DNA of 9,067 nucleotides from Prevotella sp. UBA3208 (GCA_002363695.1 DEWO01000106.1:2729-11795); one strand, 5' to 3'. Positions 1-7,013 are shown, counted from the stretch's first letter. The notes: generated from the sequence alone by a model not told the origin. Numbers and translations: made by a program.

Positions 1-36
1 ATCCCTGCCTATAAACTCCCTCCCGTAGAACATTGA
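1..36 (+). CDS. Possible C-terminal tail of an upstream gene (partial)
   Basis: Frame 1 is open from the window edge and reads IPAYKLPPVEH before a TGA at 34-36. The other two forward frames stop even earlier. The only support that this is a real gene end is position: a terminator-like hairpin with a T-rich tail pointing the same way follows 48 bp later, and gltS then has its own promoter. Eleven residues are too few to recognise a family. A minus-strand gene starting at 33 (MFYGREFIGRD...) is an alternative I could not exclude. Confidence 0.25.
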   Translation: MPAYKLPPVEH

Positions 37-83
37 CTCTAACACAACAGGGACGGTTCCGATTGTGTACCCCAATAATAAGA

Positions 84-123
84 ATCCGTTCATCTCAGAA
101 AGATGGGCGGATGTTTTATTTCT
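84..123 (+). terminator. Rho-independent terminator upstream of gltS
   Basis: ATCCGTTCATCT (84-95) pairs with AGATGGGCGGAT (101-112) over 12 positions, two of them G-U wobbles in RNA, around the loop CAGAA. GTTTTATTTC follows, giving a T-rich tail on the + strand. The flank on the other side, read on the - strand, is also T-rich (TTCTTATTATT), so it may work in both directions. It would end transcription of whatever lies to the left and isolate gltS. Confidence 0.6.
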
Positions 124-154
124 CAAAATAATGATATAATTCTTGGAAAAAGCA

Positions 155-184
155 TTGTCGATTCAAAATAAAATCGTAACTTTG
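155..184 (+). promoter_or_regulatory. Bacteroidota-type promoter for gltS
   Basis: TAACTTTG at 177-184 fits the -7 consensus TAnnTTTG of the Bacteroidota primary sigma factor. TTG at 155-157 lies 19 bp upstream, where the -33 element belongs. Transcription would start near 188-191, giving a leader of about 35 nt before the gltS ATG at 224. The leader shows no strong Shine-Dalgarno sequence, which is normal in this phylum. Confidence 0.6.
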
Positions 185-223
185 TGAGCACTTCCTCTTT
201 AATAACATTACGGATAAGACGGT

Positions 224-1492
224 ATGACGCATATTGAACTGGACATGATACAAACCGCCGGCGTGGGTGCCCTGGCACTGATGGCTGGTATGATGATGAC
301 GCGCAGGATAGGCTTTCTGCAGCGTTTCTGTGTGCCCTCGCCGGTCAGCGGAGGCATTGTCTTTTCGTTCATCACCTTGGTGCTGTATGGCTGTCTGGAC
401 GTCGAGGTGTCATTCGACGGTACGCTGGGCGACGTCTTCATGCTGGCATTCTTTACCAGCGTGGGCTTCCAGAGCGACCTGAAGGTCATCCGTCAGGGCG
501 GCAAACTATTAGCCATTATGTTGGTTCTGCTGGTGGGCATCATTGCCATGCAGAACCTGATGCCGCAGGCCGTCACCCGGCTGATGGGTGTCAGCCCGCT
601 GATAGGTATGGCTACCGGCAGTATGCCGATGACGGGCGGACATGGCACCGTGGGCGGATTTGCCAGCGTGCTTGAGGGCATGGGACTGCATGGGGCGGAC
701 ACTATCGGCATGGCTGCGGCCACCTTCGGACTGATAGCCGGTTCGATGATTGGCGGTCCGCTGGCAGAGCGGATTATCCGCACAAAACTGTCGCATGAGC
801 AGATGCAGCCACATGAAGAAGTCGCTGACCCGGCAATGGCTGGCATCGAGAGCGACGAGGCGTCACCCGAGGGGCGTGCCAAGCGCGTGAGTACCAACGA
901 ACAGGAGTTTCAGCAGTATGCCAAGGCTACGTATAGCATTCTGCTGGTGATGGGTGCCGGCACATTGGTGAGCTGGCTGCTGGCCCGGACGGGCATCACC
1001 TTCCCCACCTATTTCGGAGCCTTGATACTGGCCGCCATCGTGCGCAACACCATCGGACTCTTCCGCTACAAGGTAGACGGGCGGTGGGTGAAGGGCGACA
1101 CGCTGCTCGACATGGACCGCATCGTCAGCGTGGGCAACATCTGTCTGTCTATGTTCCTGGGCGTAGCCATGATATCCCTCAAGCTCTGGGAACTGCATAC
1201 CTTGGCGCTTCCGCTGGTGGTCATCCTGGTGTCGCAGGTGCTCATGATGGCGCTGTTTGCCTATTGGGTGGCATTCCCCCTTTTGGGCCGCGACTACGAT
1301 GCTGCCGTACTGTGTGCAGGTCTGTGCGGCTTTGGTCTTGGTGCCACGCCCAATGCGATGGCCAACATGAGTGCCGTCTGCTACAAGTACCGCTACAGCG
1401 TCAAGCCCTTCCTCATTGTCCCCATCATCGGTGCCATGTTTGCCGACCTCATCAACACGGCAATCATCACCCTCTTCCTGAATGTGATATAG
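224..1492 (+). CDS. gltS: Sodium/glutamate symporter GltS
   Basis: Inner-membrane carrier that imports glutamate with Na+. The 422 residues are close to the 401 of E. coli GltS, and I can follow the family pattern along the whole length. The N-terminal helix ends in a RRIGFLQRFCVPSPVSGG segment (E. coli has VSFLKKYTIPEPVAGG). Next come MLAFF...VGF near 73-82, the GGHGT signature at 138-142, ATFGLIAGSMIGGP near 166-179, and in the second half KLWELHTLALPLV and DYDAAVLCAGLCGFGLGATPNAMANM (357-382). A hydrophilic loop rich in E, D and R (about 185-235) divides the two membrane halves and is somewhat longer than in E. coli. The ATG at 224 puts the first helix where the family has it; a later in-frame ATG at 245 would trim it. 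It has its own promoter and ends in TAG. The next gene follows after 31 bp, with no promoter seen in the gap. Confidence 0.95.
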   Translation: MTHIELDMIQTAGVGALALMAGMMMTRRIGFLQRFCVPSPVSGGIVFSFITLVLYGCLDVEVSFDGTLGDVFMLAFFTSVGFQSDLKVIRQGGKLLAIMLVLLVGIIAMQNLMPQAVTRLMGVSPLIGMATGSMPMTGGHGTVGGFASVLEGMGLHGADTIGMAAATFGLIAGSMIGGPLAERIIRTKLSHEQMQPHEEVADPAMAGIESDEASPEGRAKRVSTNEQEFQQYAKATYSILLVMGAGTLVSWLLARTGITFPTYFGALILAAIVRNTIGLFRYKVDGRWVKGDTLLDMDRIVSVGNICLSMFLGVAMISLKLWELHTLALPLVVILVSQVLMMALFAYWVAFPLLGRDYDAAVLCAGLCGFGLGATPNAMANMSAVCYKYRYSVKPFLIVPIIGAMFADLINTAIITLFLNVI

Positions 1493-1523
1493 AAACATAG
1501 TAATCGTTTAAAACAATGCAACA

Positions 1524-3332
1524 ATGAAAAGAAACTCTTTCTCCGACTCTCAGCAGTCATTCCCCGACTCTCAGCAGTCATCTTCGCAAGTGTGTGTTTG
1601 CTGCTCGTAACAGCATGTATAGACGACGACAACAATGCCTCACAGGACGGCGCCCCCGACACCTTAGAGGAATTCGTAGAACCAGAGGCAGAACCCACCG
1701 CCGACGCCATGAGCGTGACGGTAGACGGCCTGACGTATGTCTTCGACGGCAGCTACACCGGCGAGGGTAAGGCCCTGGTGGCCCGCGTGGGCAACCGTGC
1801 TACGTATCTGGCCTCAGATTCGGACAAACCGAACGAGGAGGTGGAGCATATCATCCTGCCGAACGACCGCATCGGCAACCTGTCGAATGCCGACTATGCC
1901 GGCATCATCATGGTGCTCTCAAACGGCGGCTCGGTAGCCGTGTTCAACCCCACCATCGACCATCTGAAGATGCTCGTGAGCAGCCTGAAGGACATCATCG
2001 CCACCTATCAGATTGGCGGCAACAACGTGACGGCCAAATACATCGTGCAGATGCTGGACACGGAGGCTATCGACCGCATCGTGATGTGGACCGACAACTT
2101 CGACTTCTCCGTCTATCTGGACAGCGAGGGCAAGGGCGACTATCTGTCGCTGGCCGTCTTCCGCGAGGAAGACAGCTTTCTGGCCTATCGCGAGCGTGAA
2201 GCGCTGACCTACCGGATATGGACGGCCTACTCGAAGGAGAAGAACTGCGACGTCTACTGCGTGACGCAGACAGTGACCGCCTACAACCAGGACCTGGGCT
2301 GCGGCCCCAGCGGCGCGCGCGACTGGTATGACGGCTCTTCCTGAGGACCCTGGAAGGAACTCGACAATCAGGTGTCGGCTCTGCGCAAGGATGTCTACGG
2401 CCCGTATATGAAGAAGATATACACGCGCTGCGAGTTGGTAGATGCCGGACACGGTGTGAAGATAGAGAACTATGCCCCGATGAACAGTACCTCAGGCGGA
2501 CAGAACGTCACCGACGGCTTCACCTTCGGACTGGGTGCCAACGCCTCGGTGAATGCCAAGGGACCGCAGGTTGGCGTCTCGGCCTCGATGTCGTGGAGCC
2601 ATACGGTGAGCAAGTTTAGTGCCGACCTCTCGATGACGGCATCACCCTCGCCCAGCGGTGTGACGGAGTGGACCTATACGAATCCGGGCGTGGCTGCGCA
2701 CTTCAGCTTTTGGGCATGGAACCACCATAGCCATGGGTTCCCCCGCAGCATACAGGTGAACACCTGCACCGTCGAGCAGGCGTGGGTGTGGACAGTGGCT
2801 GCCAGCGACTCGAAGACGGTGACCATCAAGCCCACCTTCCAGCTGCAGGATGAGTGGCTGACCTACGACCGTGCCCTTAACCACATCGGACAGTGCTATG
2901 AGCGCTATATCAACCAGGGCGACAAACATGATGTCACATCCATGGTGATCAACTGTCCGCTGCGCTATATCCAGACATGGAGCATGAGCGTGACGACGGA
3001 GACCGAGGGTGCCGATGTAGTGAAGATCAAGAACTATCTGACCGACCAGCTGAAGCAGTACCTCCTGGCATCGAGCGTGTTCTATACCGACCGTCCCGAC
3101 CACAAGAAGTCGTACAACGAGGGCAAGAGCATAGAGGAATACGACGAGATAGGCCAGTTTATCGTCACTTGCAAGGATGCCTTCAACCACAATGACAACG
3201 TGATTGAGATCCTGCGCGAGGCCGGACGGCGTATCCGATACGGGAAGCTATACTATCACATGGCGACAGACCGATGCCGGCATCAACAGCGACCGCGAGG
3301 AATACACCTTCAGCATGCGGATGCCGAAATAA
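1524..3332 (+). pseudogene. Decayed lipoprotein gene, leukocidin/VCC-like pore-former region
   Basis: One long gene broken at three places. (1) From ATG 1524 the frame dies after 28 codons. With one extra A in the run at 1527-1530 it becomes MKKKLFLRLSAVI... and joins a lipoprotein signal ending LLLVTAC (Cys codon 1616-1618). (2) A TGA at 2342-2344 interrupts the frame, DGSS*GPWKELD; TGG (Trp) is the likely ancestor. (3) Near 3227-3230 one surplus base shifts the frame; dropping it gives REAGRVSDTGSYTITWRQTD and an end FSMRMPK at TAA 3330-3332. Unshifted, the frame runs through the terminator into dcuB. The repaired protein is about 602 residues. After the lipid Cys comes an acidic IDDDNN, like Bacteroidota surface-export signals. 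Residues about 331-390 (GFTFGLGANASVNAKGPQ, then an alternating polar/small-residue stretch) resemble the stem of Vibrio cholerae cytolysin (GFELGVTGGVEVSGDGPK), compared from memory. GSYTITW near the end recalls SFTVDW there. The first 270 residues match nothing I know. Confidence 0.7.
1540..1581 (+). repeat. 21-bp tandem duplication in the signal-peptide region
   Basis: Positions 1540-1560 and 1561-1581 are the same 21 bases with one difference (T versus C at the third base). In the lipoprotein frame this repeats seven codons, giving RLSAVIPRLSAVI. A single copy would leave a normal 25-residue lipoprotein signal, so the duplication lengthens it by seven residues and puts a proline inside the hydrophobic part. 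Replication slippage is the simplest origin. Confidence 0.85.
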
Positions 3333-3349
3333 GTAGGTTCGCAAATAAA

Positions 3350-3385
3350 ATAACCCACCCTTATTGTCCGATAAGGGTGGGTTAT
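3350..3385. terminator. Bidirectional terminator between convergent genes
   Basis: ATAACCCACCCTTAT (3350-3364) and ATAAGGGTGGGTTAT (3371-3385) are perfect reverse complements: a 15-bp stem with the 6-nt loop TGTCCG. A short T-rich run (GCTTTTCCTT) follows on the + strand and TTTATTTG on the - strand. It sits 17 bp past the repaired end of the decayed lipoprotein gene and 25 bp past the end of dcuB, so it can serve both. Confidence 0.85.
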
Positions 3386-3410
3386 GCTTTTCCTTACTTG
3401 TTGTTTGAAT

Positions 3411-4742
3411 TTAGTATATGATCATAGAAAGCAGATAAGCTACGACAGTTGCTGTGGAGACACTGATCAGTCCTGGCATCATGAACGAGTGGTTCAGCAG
3501 ATACTTGCCGATGATGGTAGTGCCTGAACGGTCGAAGTTGACCGTTGCGATGTCGGAGGGATAGGTGGGGATGAAGAAGTAGCCATAGACCGAGGGGAAC
3601 ACGCCTAAGAGCACCGGTCCCTCGATGCCCAGCGAGTAGGCTAAGGGCAGCATGGCCACTACGACGGCTCCCTGCGAGTTGATAAGCACCGACACGAAGA
3701 AGAAGACAAAGGCAATGCTCCACGGGTAGTGGCGCACCACATCGGTGAGCATGGCCTGCATCTCGCCCAGATAGTTCGAGAAGTATGTGTCGGCCAGCCA
3801 TGCAATGCCGTAGATGGCCACGACGGCCACCATGCCCGACTGCCATACAGCGCCTGCTACAGCCTTCTTGGGTGCGGCTTTGCAGAAGATAATCATCAGT
3901 GCGGCAGCAGAGATCATGATAATCTGTATGACGAGGTTCATCTTCAATGCCTTGCCATCCCATGACGGCAACAATTGTGGCACAGCGGCAAAGAGCACGA
4001 TGACGGCCAGTGCCAACAGGAAGATATAGACGGCGCGGCGTGCTTCGGCGGGAATCTCCTTGTCGAGGGTTGTTGCCGAATTGCCGTAGATGTATTCATA
4101 CTGTTCAGGGTCTTTCAGCTTAGCCTGGAATACCGGGTCCTTGTCCAGATCGAGTCCGCGATGGAAGGATGCAGCGGCAGCGGCAATGAGTCCGCACAGA
4201 CAGGCCGGTATCGACACCATCAGCACCTGAGGTATCGTGATATCGAAGCCGTTGGCATTCGAGATGCTGACAAAGGCCACGACGGCAGCGGCAATGGGCG
4301 AGCACATGATACCCACCTGCGAAGCGACGCTTGCCACGCCGCAGGGTCGCTCAGGGCGGATGCCCTTTTTGAGTGCGATGTCGCAGATGATGGGCATAAG
4401 CGTGTACACCACATGTCCGGTGCCCACCAGTACGGTGAGGAAGAATGTGCTCAGCGGAGCCAGGAAGGTGATGCGGTCGGGATGTTTTCGCAGCATCCGT
4501 TCGGCTATCTGTATCAGCCAGTCCATTCCTCCTGATGCCTGCATGATGCCTGCACAGGTGACGGCGGCTATGATAATGTAGATAACATCGGTAGGAGGAG
4601 AGCCTGGCTTGAGTCCGAAACCAAATACCAGGAGGGCCAGTCCAATACCGGAGATCGCTCCTAATGCCAGACTGCCGTAGCGTGAGCCCACCCAGAGTGC
4701 GCCCAGCACTATCAGCAGTTGGATAATCATTGTAATCGACAT
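3411..4742 (-). CDS. dcuB: Anaerobic C4-dicarboxylate transporter DcuB
   Basis: Inner-membrane antiporter of the Dcu family. It exchanges fumarate, malate or aspartate for succinate and supports fumarate respiration and succinate export in anaerobes. The 443 residues match the usual size (E. coli DcuB 446). Recognised segments: GFGLKPGSPPTDV near 41-53, QASGGMDWLIQIAERMLRKHP near 68-88, GTGHVVYTLMPII at 107-119, KKGIRPERP, FHRGLDLDKDPVFQ, a TTLDKEIP stretch, GKALKMNLVIQI, SGMVAVVAIYGIAWLADT, NSQGAVVVAMLPLA, and the C-terminal FFIPTYPSDIATVNFDRSGTT with NHSFMMPGLI. These follow DcuB (GTGHVVYT, RGKDLDKD, GKPLSMVLVIQM) more closely than DcuA. ATG 4742 puts the first helix directly at the N terminus as in relatives; Met5 is the only nearby alternative. 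It has its own - strand promoter and stops with TAA before a strong terminator. The direction preferred in this organism cannot be read from sequence. Confidence 0.93.
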   Translation of the reverse strand: MSITMIIQLLIVLGALWVGSRYGSLALGAISGIGLALLVFGFGLKPGSPPTDVIYIIIAAVTCAGIMQASGGMDWLIQIAERMLRKHPDRITFLAPLSTFFLTVLVGTGHVVYTLMPIICDIALKKGIRPERPCGVASVASQVGIMCSPIAAAVVAFVSISNANGFDITIPQVLMVSIPACLCGLIAAAAASFHRGLDLDKDPVFQAKLKDPEQYEYIYGNSATTLDKEIPAEARRAVYIFLLALAVIVLFAAVPQLLPSWDGKALKMNLVIQIIMISAAALMIIFCKAAPKKAVAGAVWQSGMVAVVAIYGIAWLADTYFSNYLGEMQAMLTDVVRHYPWSIAFVFFFVSVLINSQGAVVVAMLPLAYSLGIEGPVLLGVFPSVYGYFFIPTYPSDIATVNFDRSGTTIIGKYLLNHSFMMPGLISVSTATVVAYLLSMIIY

Positions 4743-4785
4743 AATGTAGTAGATAGCTTTTAATTGTTAATACTCTTATTGTCCG

Positions 4786-4816
4786 CAAAGATACGACAAA
4801 AAAATGATACGACAAA
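4786..4816 (-). promoter_or_regulatory. Bacteroidota-type promoter for dcuB
   Basis: On the - strand TATCTTTG (4793-4786) is a full match to the -7 consensus TAnnTTTG. TTTG (4816-4813) lies 19 bp upstream as the -33 element. The start would be near 4779, leaving a leader of about 37 nt. The two boxes lie in two copies of a direct repeat GATACGACAAAA (+ strand 4790-4801 and 4806-4817). Confidence 0.65.
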
Positions 4817-4817
4817 A
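4790..4817. repeat. Direct repeat GATACGACAAAA x2 in the dcuB promoter
   Basis: Two identical 12-mers start 16 bp apart (4790 and 4806), separated by AAAT. One copy overlaps the -7 element and its upstream flank; the other covers the -33 element. The copies could be tandem sites for a regulator, or an accidental duplication of promoter-like sequence. The 118-bp gap between dcuB and the receptor gene holds nothing else I can name, and I see no terminator for the receptor transcript in it. Confidence 0.5.
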
Positions 4818-4860
4818 TAAAAGCTGATGTTTTCTTTATATCGAGAACAACTCTTTTACA

Positions 4861-6948
4861 TTACAGTCGGATGTGGTATTTCGCTCCTATCTTGAGCCAC
4901 AGGCCCGGCTGGGGCACATTGCCGTAGTCGACATAACGGTGCGAGAGCAGGTTGTTGCCTTCTAGGTAGACCGAATAGTTGTCGGCATTCCAGCTGAGGC
5001 GCGAGTCCAGGATGGAGTAGGGGTGATAGACCTGCACTTGTCCGTTGGTATCGGTATAGGAACCCATACGGTCCTGGTAGCGGTAGCAGAGCGTCCAGTC
5101 GAGCCGTCTGGTCAGATGAATCAGCAGCCGGGCCGTCAGCTTGTGGCGCAGATACTCCAGCGAGTATTGCGACTGCAGATGGTCCTCCATGTCCTTGTCC
5201 TGATGCAGGTAGCAGTAGGCTAATTGAACATTGAACATTGAATATTGAACATTGGCTGAGGTCTCGACGCCTAAGGTGTTGACTTTGGTCAGGTTGACGC
5301 TCTGCCACGGGGCGTCGGCCGAGCGTGTGTCGCGGACCCAGTCTATCATGTCGCGGGAGTGGTGGTGGAAGACGGCGGCCTTGGCCGTCAGCCAGCGGTT
5401 GCCGAACTTGACGCCGCCCTCGATGGCCCGCAGCTCCTCGGGCTTCAGGTACTTGTCGGCCTTATGTCCGCCCACGCTGTAGTACAGTTCGGTGAACGAC
5501 GGCATACGCAGGCTGGAGTTGTAGGAGGCGTAGACCTTCCAGTTGTCGCCTATGCGGTAGCTGGCGTCGATGCCGGGATAGACGGTGAAGGGCATCTGGT
5601 TCCACGTGTTCTTGACGGCAATGAAACCTGCCGAGAGGGTGAAGCGCCGCAGCAGGACGTTGTGCTCCAGGTGGAACGCGAGGTTCGAGCGGTTCAGGCC
5701 GAAGAGGTAGTCGCGGTCCGTTCCGCTGATGTGCTTCGGCTGGTTGAGCGGCTCGCCCAGGTTGCCGCTGATGATGTCCTCGTTGCGGAACTCGGCTCCC
5801 AGGGCCGTGCGGCCCAGTAGCCAGTCGAAATAGCTGTTCAGGTTGATGCCGAAGACGTCGGTGCGGTGGTAGTTGAACGGCACCTTGTCCTCCGTGCCGC
5901 GTATGAGTTCAAAGCGGTCATAAGAGCGATTCCAGTAGACGGATGGGCTGAAGTGGAATTGTCCGCCGGTCTCGCCCTTAATGGCCGTATATATCTTGGT
6001 GGTCTTCTCAAACTGCTCGTCGAACTTGGCGCTGTAGAAGGTGTTCGAGCCGAAGCCCTTGGCGGAGAGTCCGGCGTGCCAGGAGAGTTGAGAGTTGAGA
6101 GTTGAGAGTTGACAGTTGCCCTGATAGAACACTTTGCCGCCCGCGTAGTCGCTGTTCAGCGCCCCTGACTTGGCTCGCTGGTAGCCGTCCGAGCGGGTGT
6201 AGCTGGCGCTGAGTGTGGAGCCCGGCGCCGCTTCCCGCGTGGGGGCAGAGAGGCGTCCGGCGGCAGACAGGTAGCCGAAGGAGCCGCCCTCCATTCGCAG
6301 GTTCAGACCCCTCCTGGCCTCTGCTGACTTAGGGGTGGAAGTGGTCACGATGTTGATGGCTCCCATGAGCGAGCTGGTGCCGTAGACGCGGCCGGCGGGA
6401 CCCTCCAGCACCTCGATGCGCTCGATGTCTGCGAGGTCGCACGGCAGGTCGAAGGCGTTGTGCCCCGTCTGCGGGTCGCAGATGTTGATGCCGTTCAGCA
6501 GTATGGTTATCTGCTCGCTCGTGCCGCCGCGGATGCCCACGTCCGTCTGGGCACCGATGGGTCCGCGCTGGCGCACGTCGACGGCGACGGCCATCTTCAG
6601 CAAATCGTTAATACTTTGTACTGGCGCCGCCTGAATGTCGTCGCGCGTCAGTACAGTGACCATTCTCGCGGCCTGCCCTAAGGCAAGCGGTGCGCGTGAG
6701 CCCGTGACCTCGACGTCGTCGAGCGTCGCCTCCTTGTCCGTGGTCTGTCCGTCGGCCGTGTTGCTGACGGCCGAACCGCCGGCCACGCTCAGCGTGTCAG
6801 TCGTCGTCACAGCCGCCGAACGCAGCGTGGCCACGCTCAGCACGCCGATGGTGACGACGCGTCCCACACAGGCAAAGAGTGCCCAGCGCTTCCGCGTAAA
6901 CTGGCGGAAGCGAAGTGCCTTGCGCTGGTTGAAAAGTGGTTTGTACAT
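4861..6948 (-). CDS. TonB-dependent outer-membrane receptor, BtuB-like
   Basis: Outer-membrane beta-barrel that imports a scarce nutrient, powered by TonB-ExbBD. 695 residues. A basic, long signal peptide (about 1-46, core VVTIGVLSVATLRSAA) precedes a linker and then the plug domain (about 78-203): LDDVEVTGSRAP, VTVLTRDDIQAAPVQSINDLL, DVGIRGGTSEQITILLNGI, DIERIEVLEGPAGRVYGTSS, MGAINIVT. The remainder is barrel, with alternating strands and a C-terminal LWLKIGAKYHIRL strand. The plug wording is closest to the BtuB/Cir group, and the length is nearer BtuB (614 in E. coli) than the SusC class of about 1000 residues. No cobalamin riboswitch fits in the roughly 20-nt leader, no SusD partner is adjacent, and no B12 gene lies nearby, so the substrate is open. 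Two 7-nt repeat arrays lie inside the gene (residues about 278-289 and 567-576), both at predicted strand-turn-strand junctions. ATG 6948 was chosen because it gives the complete signal peptide just after the promoter. Confidence 0.9.
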   Translation of the reverse strand: MYKPLFNQRKALRFRQFTRKRWALFACVGRVVTIGVLSVATLRSAAVTTTDTLSVAGGSAVSNTADGQTTDKEATLDDVEVTGSRAPLALGQAARMVTVLTRDDIQAAPVQSINDLLKMAVAVDVRQRGPIGAQTDVGIRGGTSEQITILLNGINICDPQTGHNAFDLPCDLADIERIEVLEGPAGRVYGTSSLMGAINIVTTSTPKSAEARRGLNLRMEGGSFGYLSAAGRLSAPTREAAPGSTLSASYTRSDGYQRAKSGALNSDYAGGKVFYQGNCQLSTLNSQLSWHAGLSAKGFGSNTFYSAKFDEQFEKTTKIYTAIKGETGGQFHFSPSVYWNRSYDRFELIRGTEDKVPFNYHRTDVFGINLNSYFDWLLGRTALGAEFRNEDIISGNLGEPLNQPKHISGTDRDYLFGLNRSNLAFHLEHNVLLRRFTLSAGFIAVKNTWNQMPFTVYPGIDASYRIGDNWKVYASYNSSLRMPSFTELYYSVGGHKADKYLKPEELRAIEGGVKFGNRWLTAKAAVFHHHSRDMIDWVRDTRSADAPWQSVNLTKVNTLGVETSANVQYSMFNVQLAYCYLHQDKDMEDHLQSQYSLEYLRHKLTARLLIHLTRRLDWTLCYRYQDRMGSYTDTNGQVQVYHPYSILDSRLSWNADNYSVYLEGNNLLSHRYVDYGNVPQPGLWLKIGAKYHIRL
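5223..5250 (-). repeat. Heptanucleotide array ATTGAAC x4 inside the receptor gene
   Basis: Four back-to-back 7-mers on the + strand: ATTGAAC, ATTGAAC, ATTGAAT, ATTGAAC. Read in the gene's direction they are GTTCAAT units encoding VQYSMFNVQ (residues about 567-576). A 7-nt unit shifts the frame by one base per copy, so adding or losing one copy would break the gene, while three copies (21 nt) keep it. Confidence 0.85.
6083..6117 (-). repeat. Heptanucleotide array GAGAGTT x5 inside the receptor gene
   Basis: Four perfect GAGAGTT units (6083-6110) plus one GACAGTT (6111-6117). Read in the gene's direction they are AACTCTC units encoding NCQLSTLNSQLS (residues about 278-289), located between strands GGKVFYQG and WHAGLSAKGFG. 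This is a second, different heptamer in the same gene, with the same frame-breaking unit length. Confidence 0.9.
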
Positions 6949-6974
6949 GTGTGTTAATTTTTAAAAATCGCCGG

Positions 6975-7006
6975 CAAAGGTACGAATAAGTGGGCGAAAA
7001 ACCAAA
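6975..7006 (-). promoter_or_regulatory. Bacteroidota-type promoter for the TonB-dependent receptor
   Basis: On the - strand TACCTTTG (6982-6975) matches the -7 consensus and TTTG (7006-7003) lies 20 bp upstream at the -33 place. The start would be near 6968, giving a leader of about 20 nt before ATG 6948. Confidence 0.65.
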
Positions 7007-7013
7007 TAAAACT

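Noticed and set aside
1..33. Minus-strand gene start (MFYGREFIGRD...)
   Set aside because: Only 11 codons are visible, no promoter of the local type lies upstream of it on the - strand, and the nearby terminator fits a + strand gene end better.
863..1498. 211-codon minus-strand frame opposite gltS
   Set aside because: Lies wholly on the antisense of a confidently identified gene; its H-, G- and D-rich composition is typical of a shadow frame in GC-rich coding DNA.
2342..2344. Alternative genetic code with TGA as an amino acid
   Set aside because: queC ends with TGA at its expected length, the host looks like Bacteroidales, and the same broken gene carries two frameshifts, so a nonsense mutation is simpler.
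2642..3190. 182-codon minus-strand frame opposite the lipoprotein pseudogene
   Set aside because: The + strand frame has clear protein character on both sides of the stop; the antisense frame has no recognisable start signals or motifs.
5223..6117. CRISPR array
   Set aside because: The repeats are 7-nt units directly abutting with no spacers and lie inside an intact coding sequence.
6949..6975. Cobalamin riboswitch upstream of the BtuB-like receptor
   Set aside because: The predicted leader is only about 20 nt, far too short, and no B12-box-like sequence was seen in the intergenic region.
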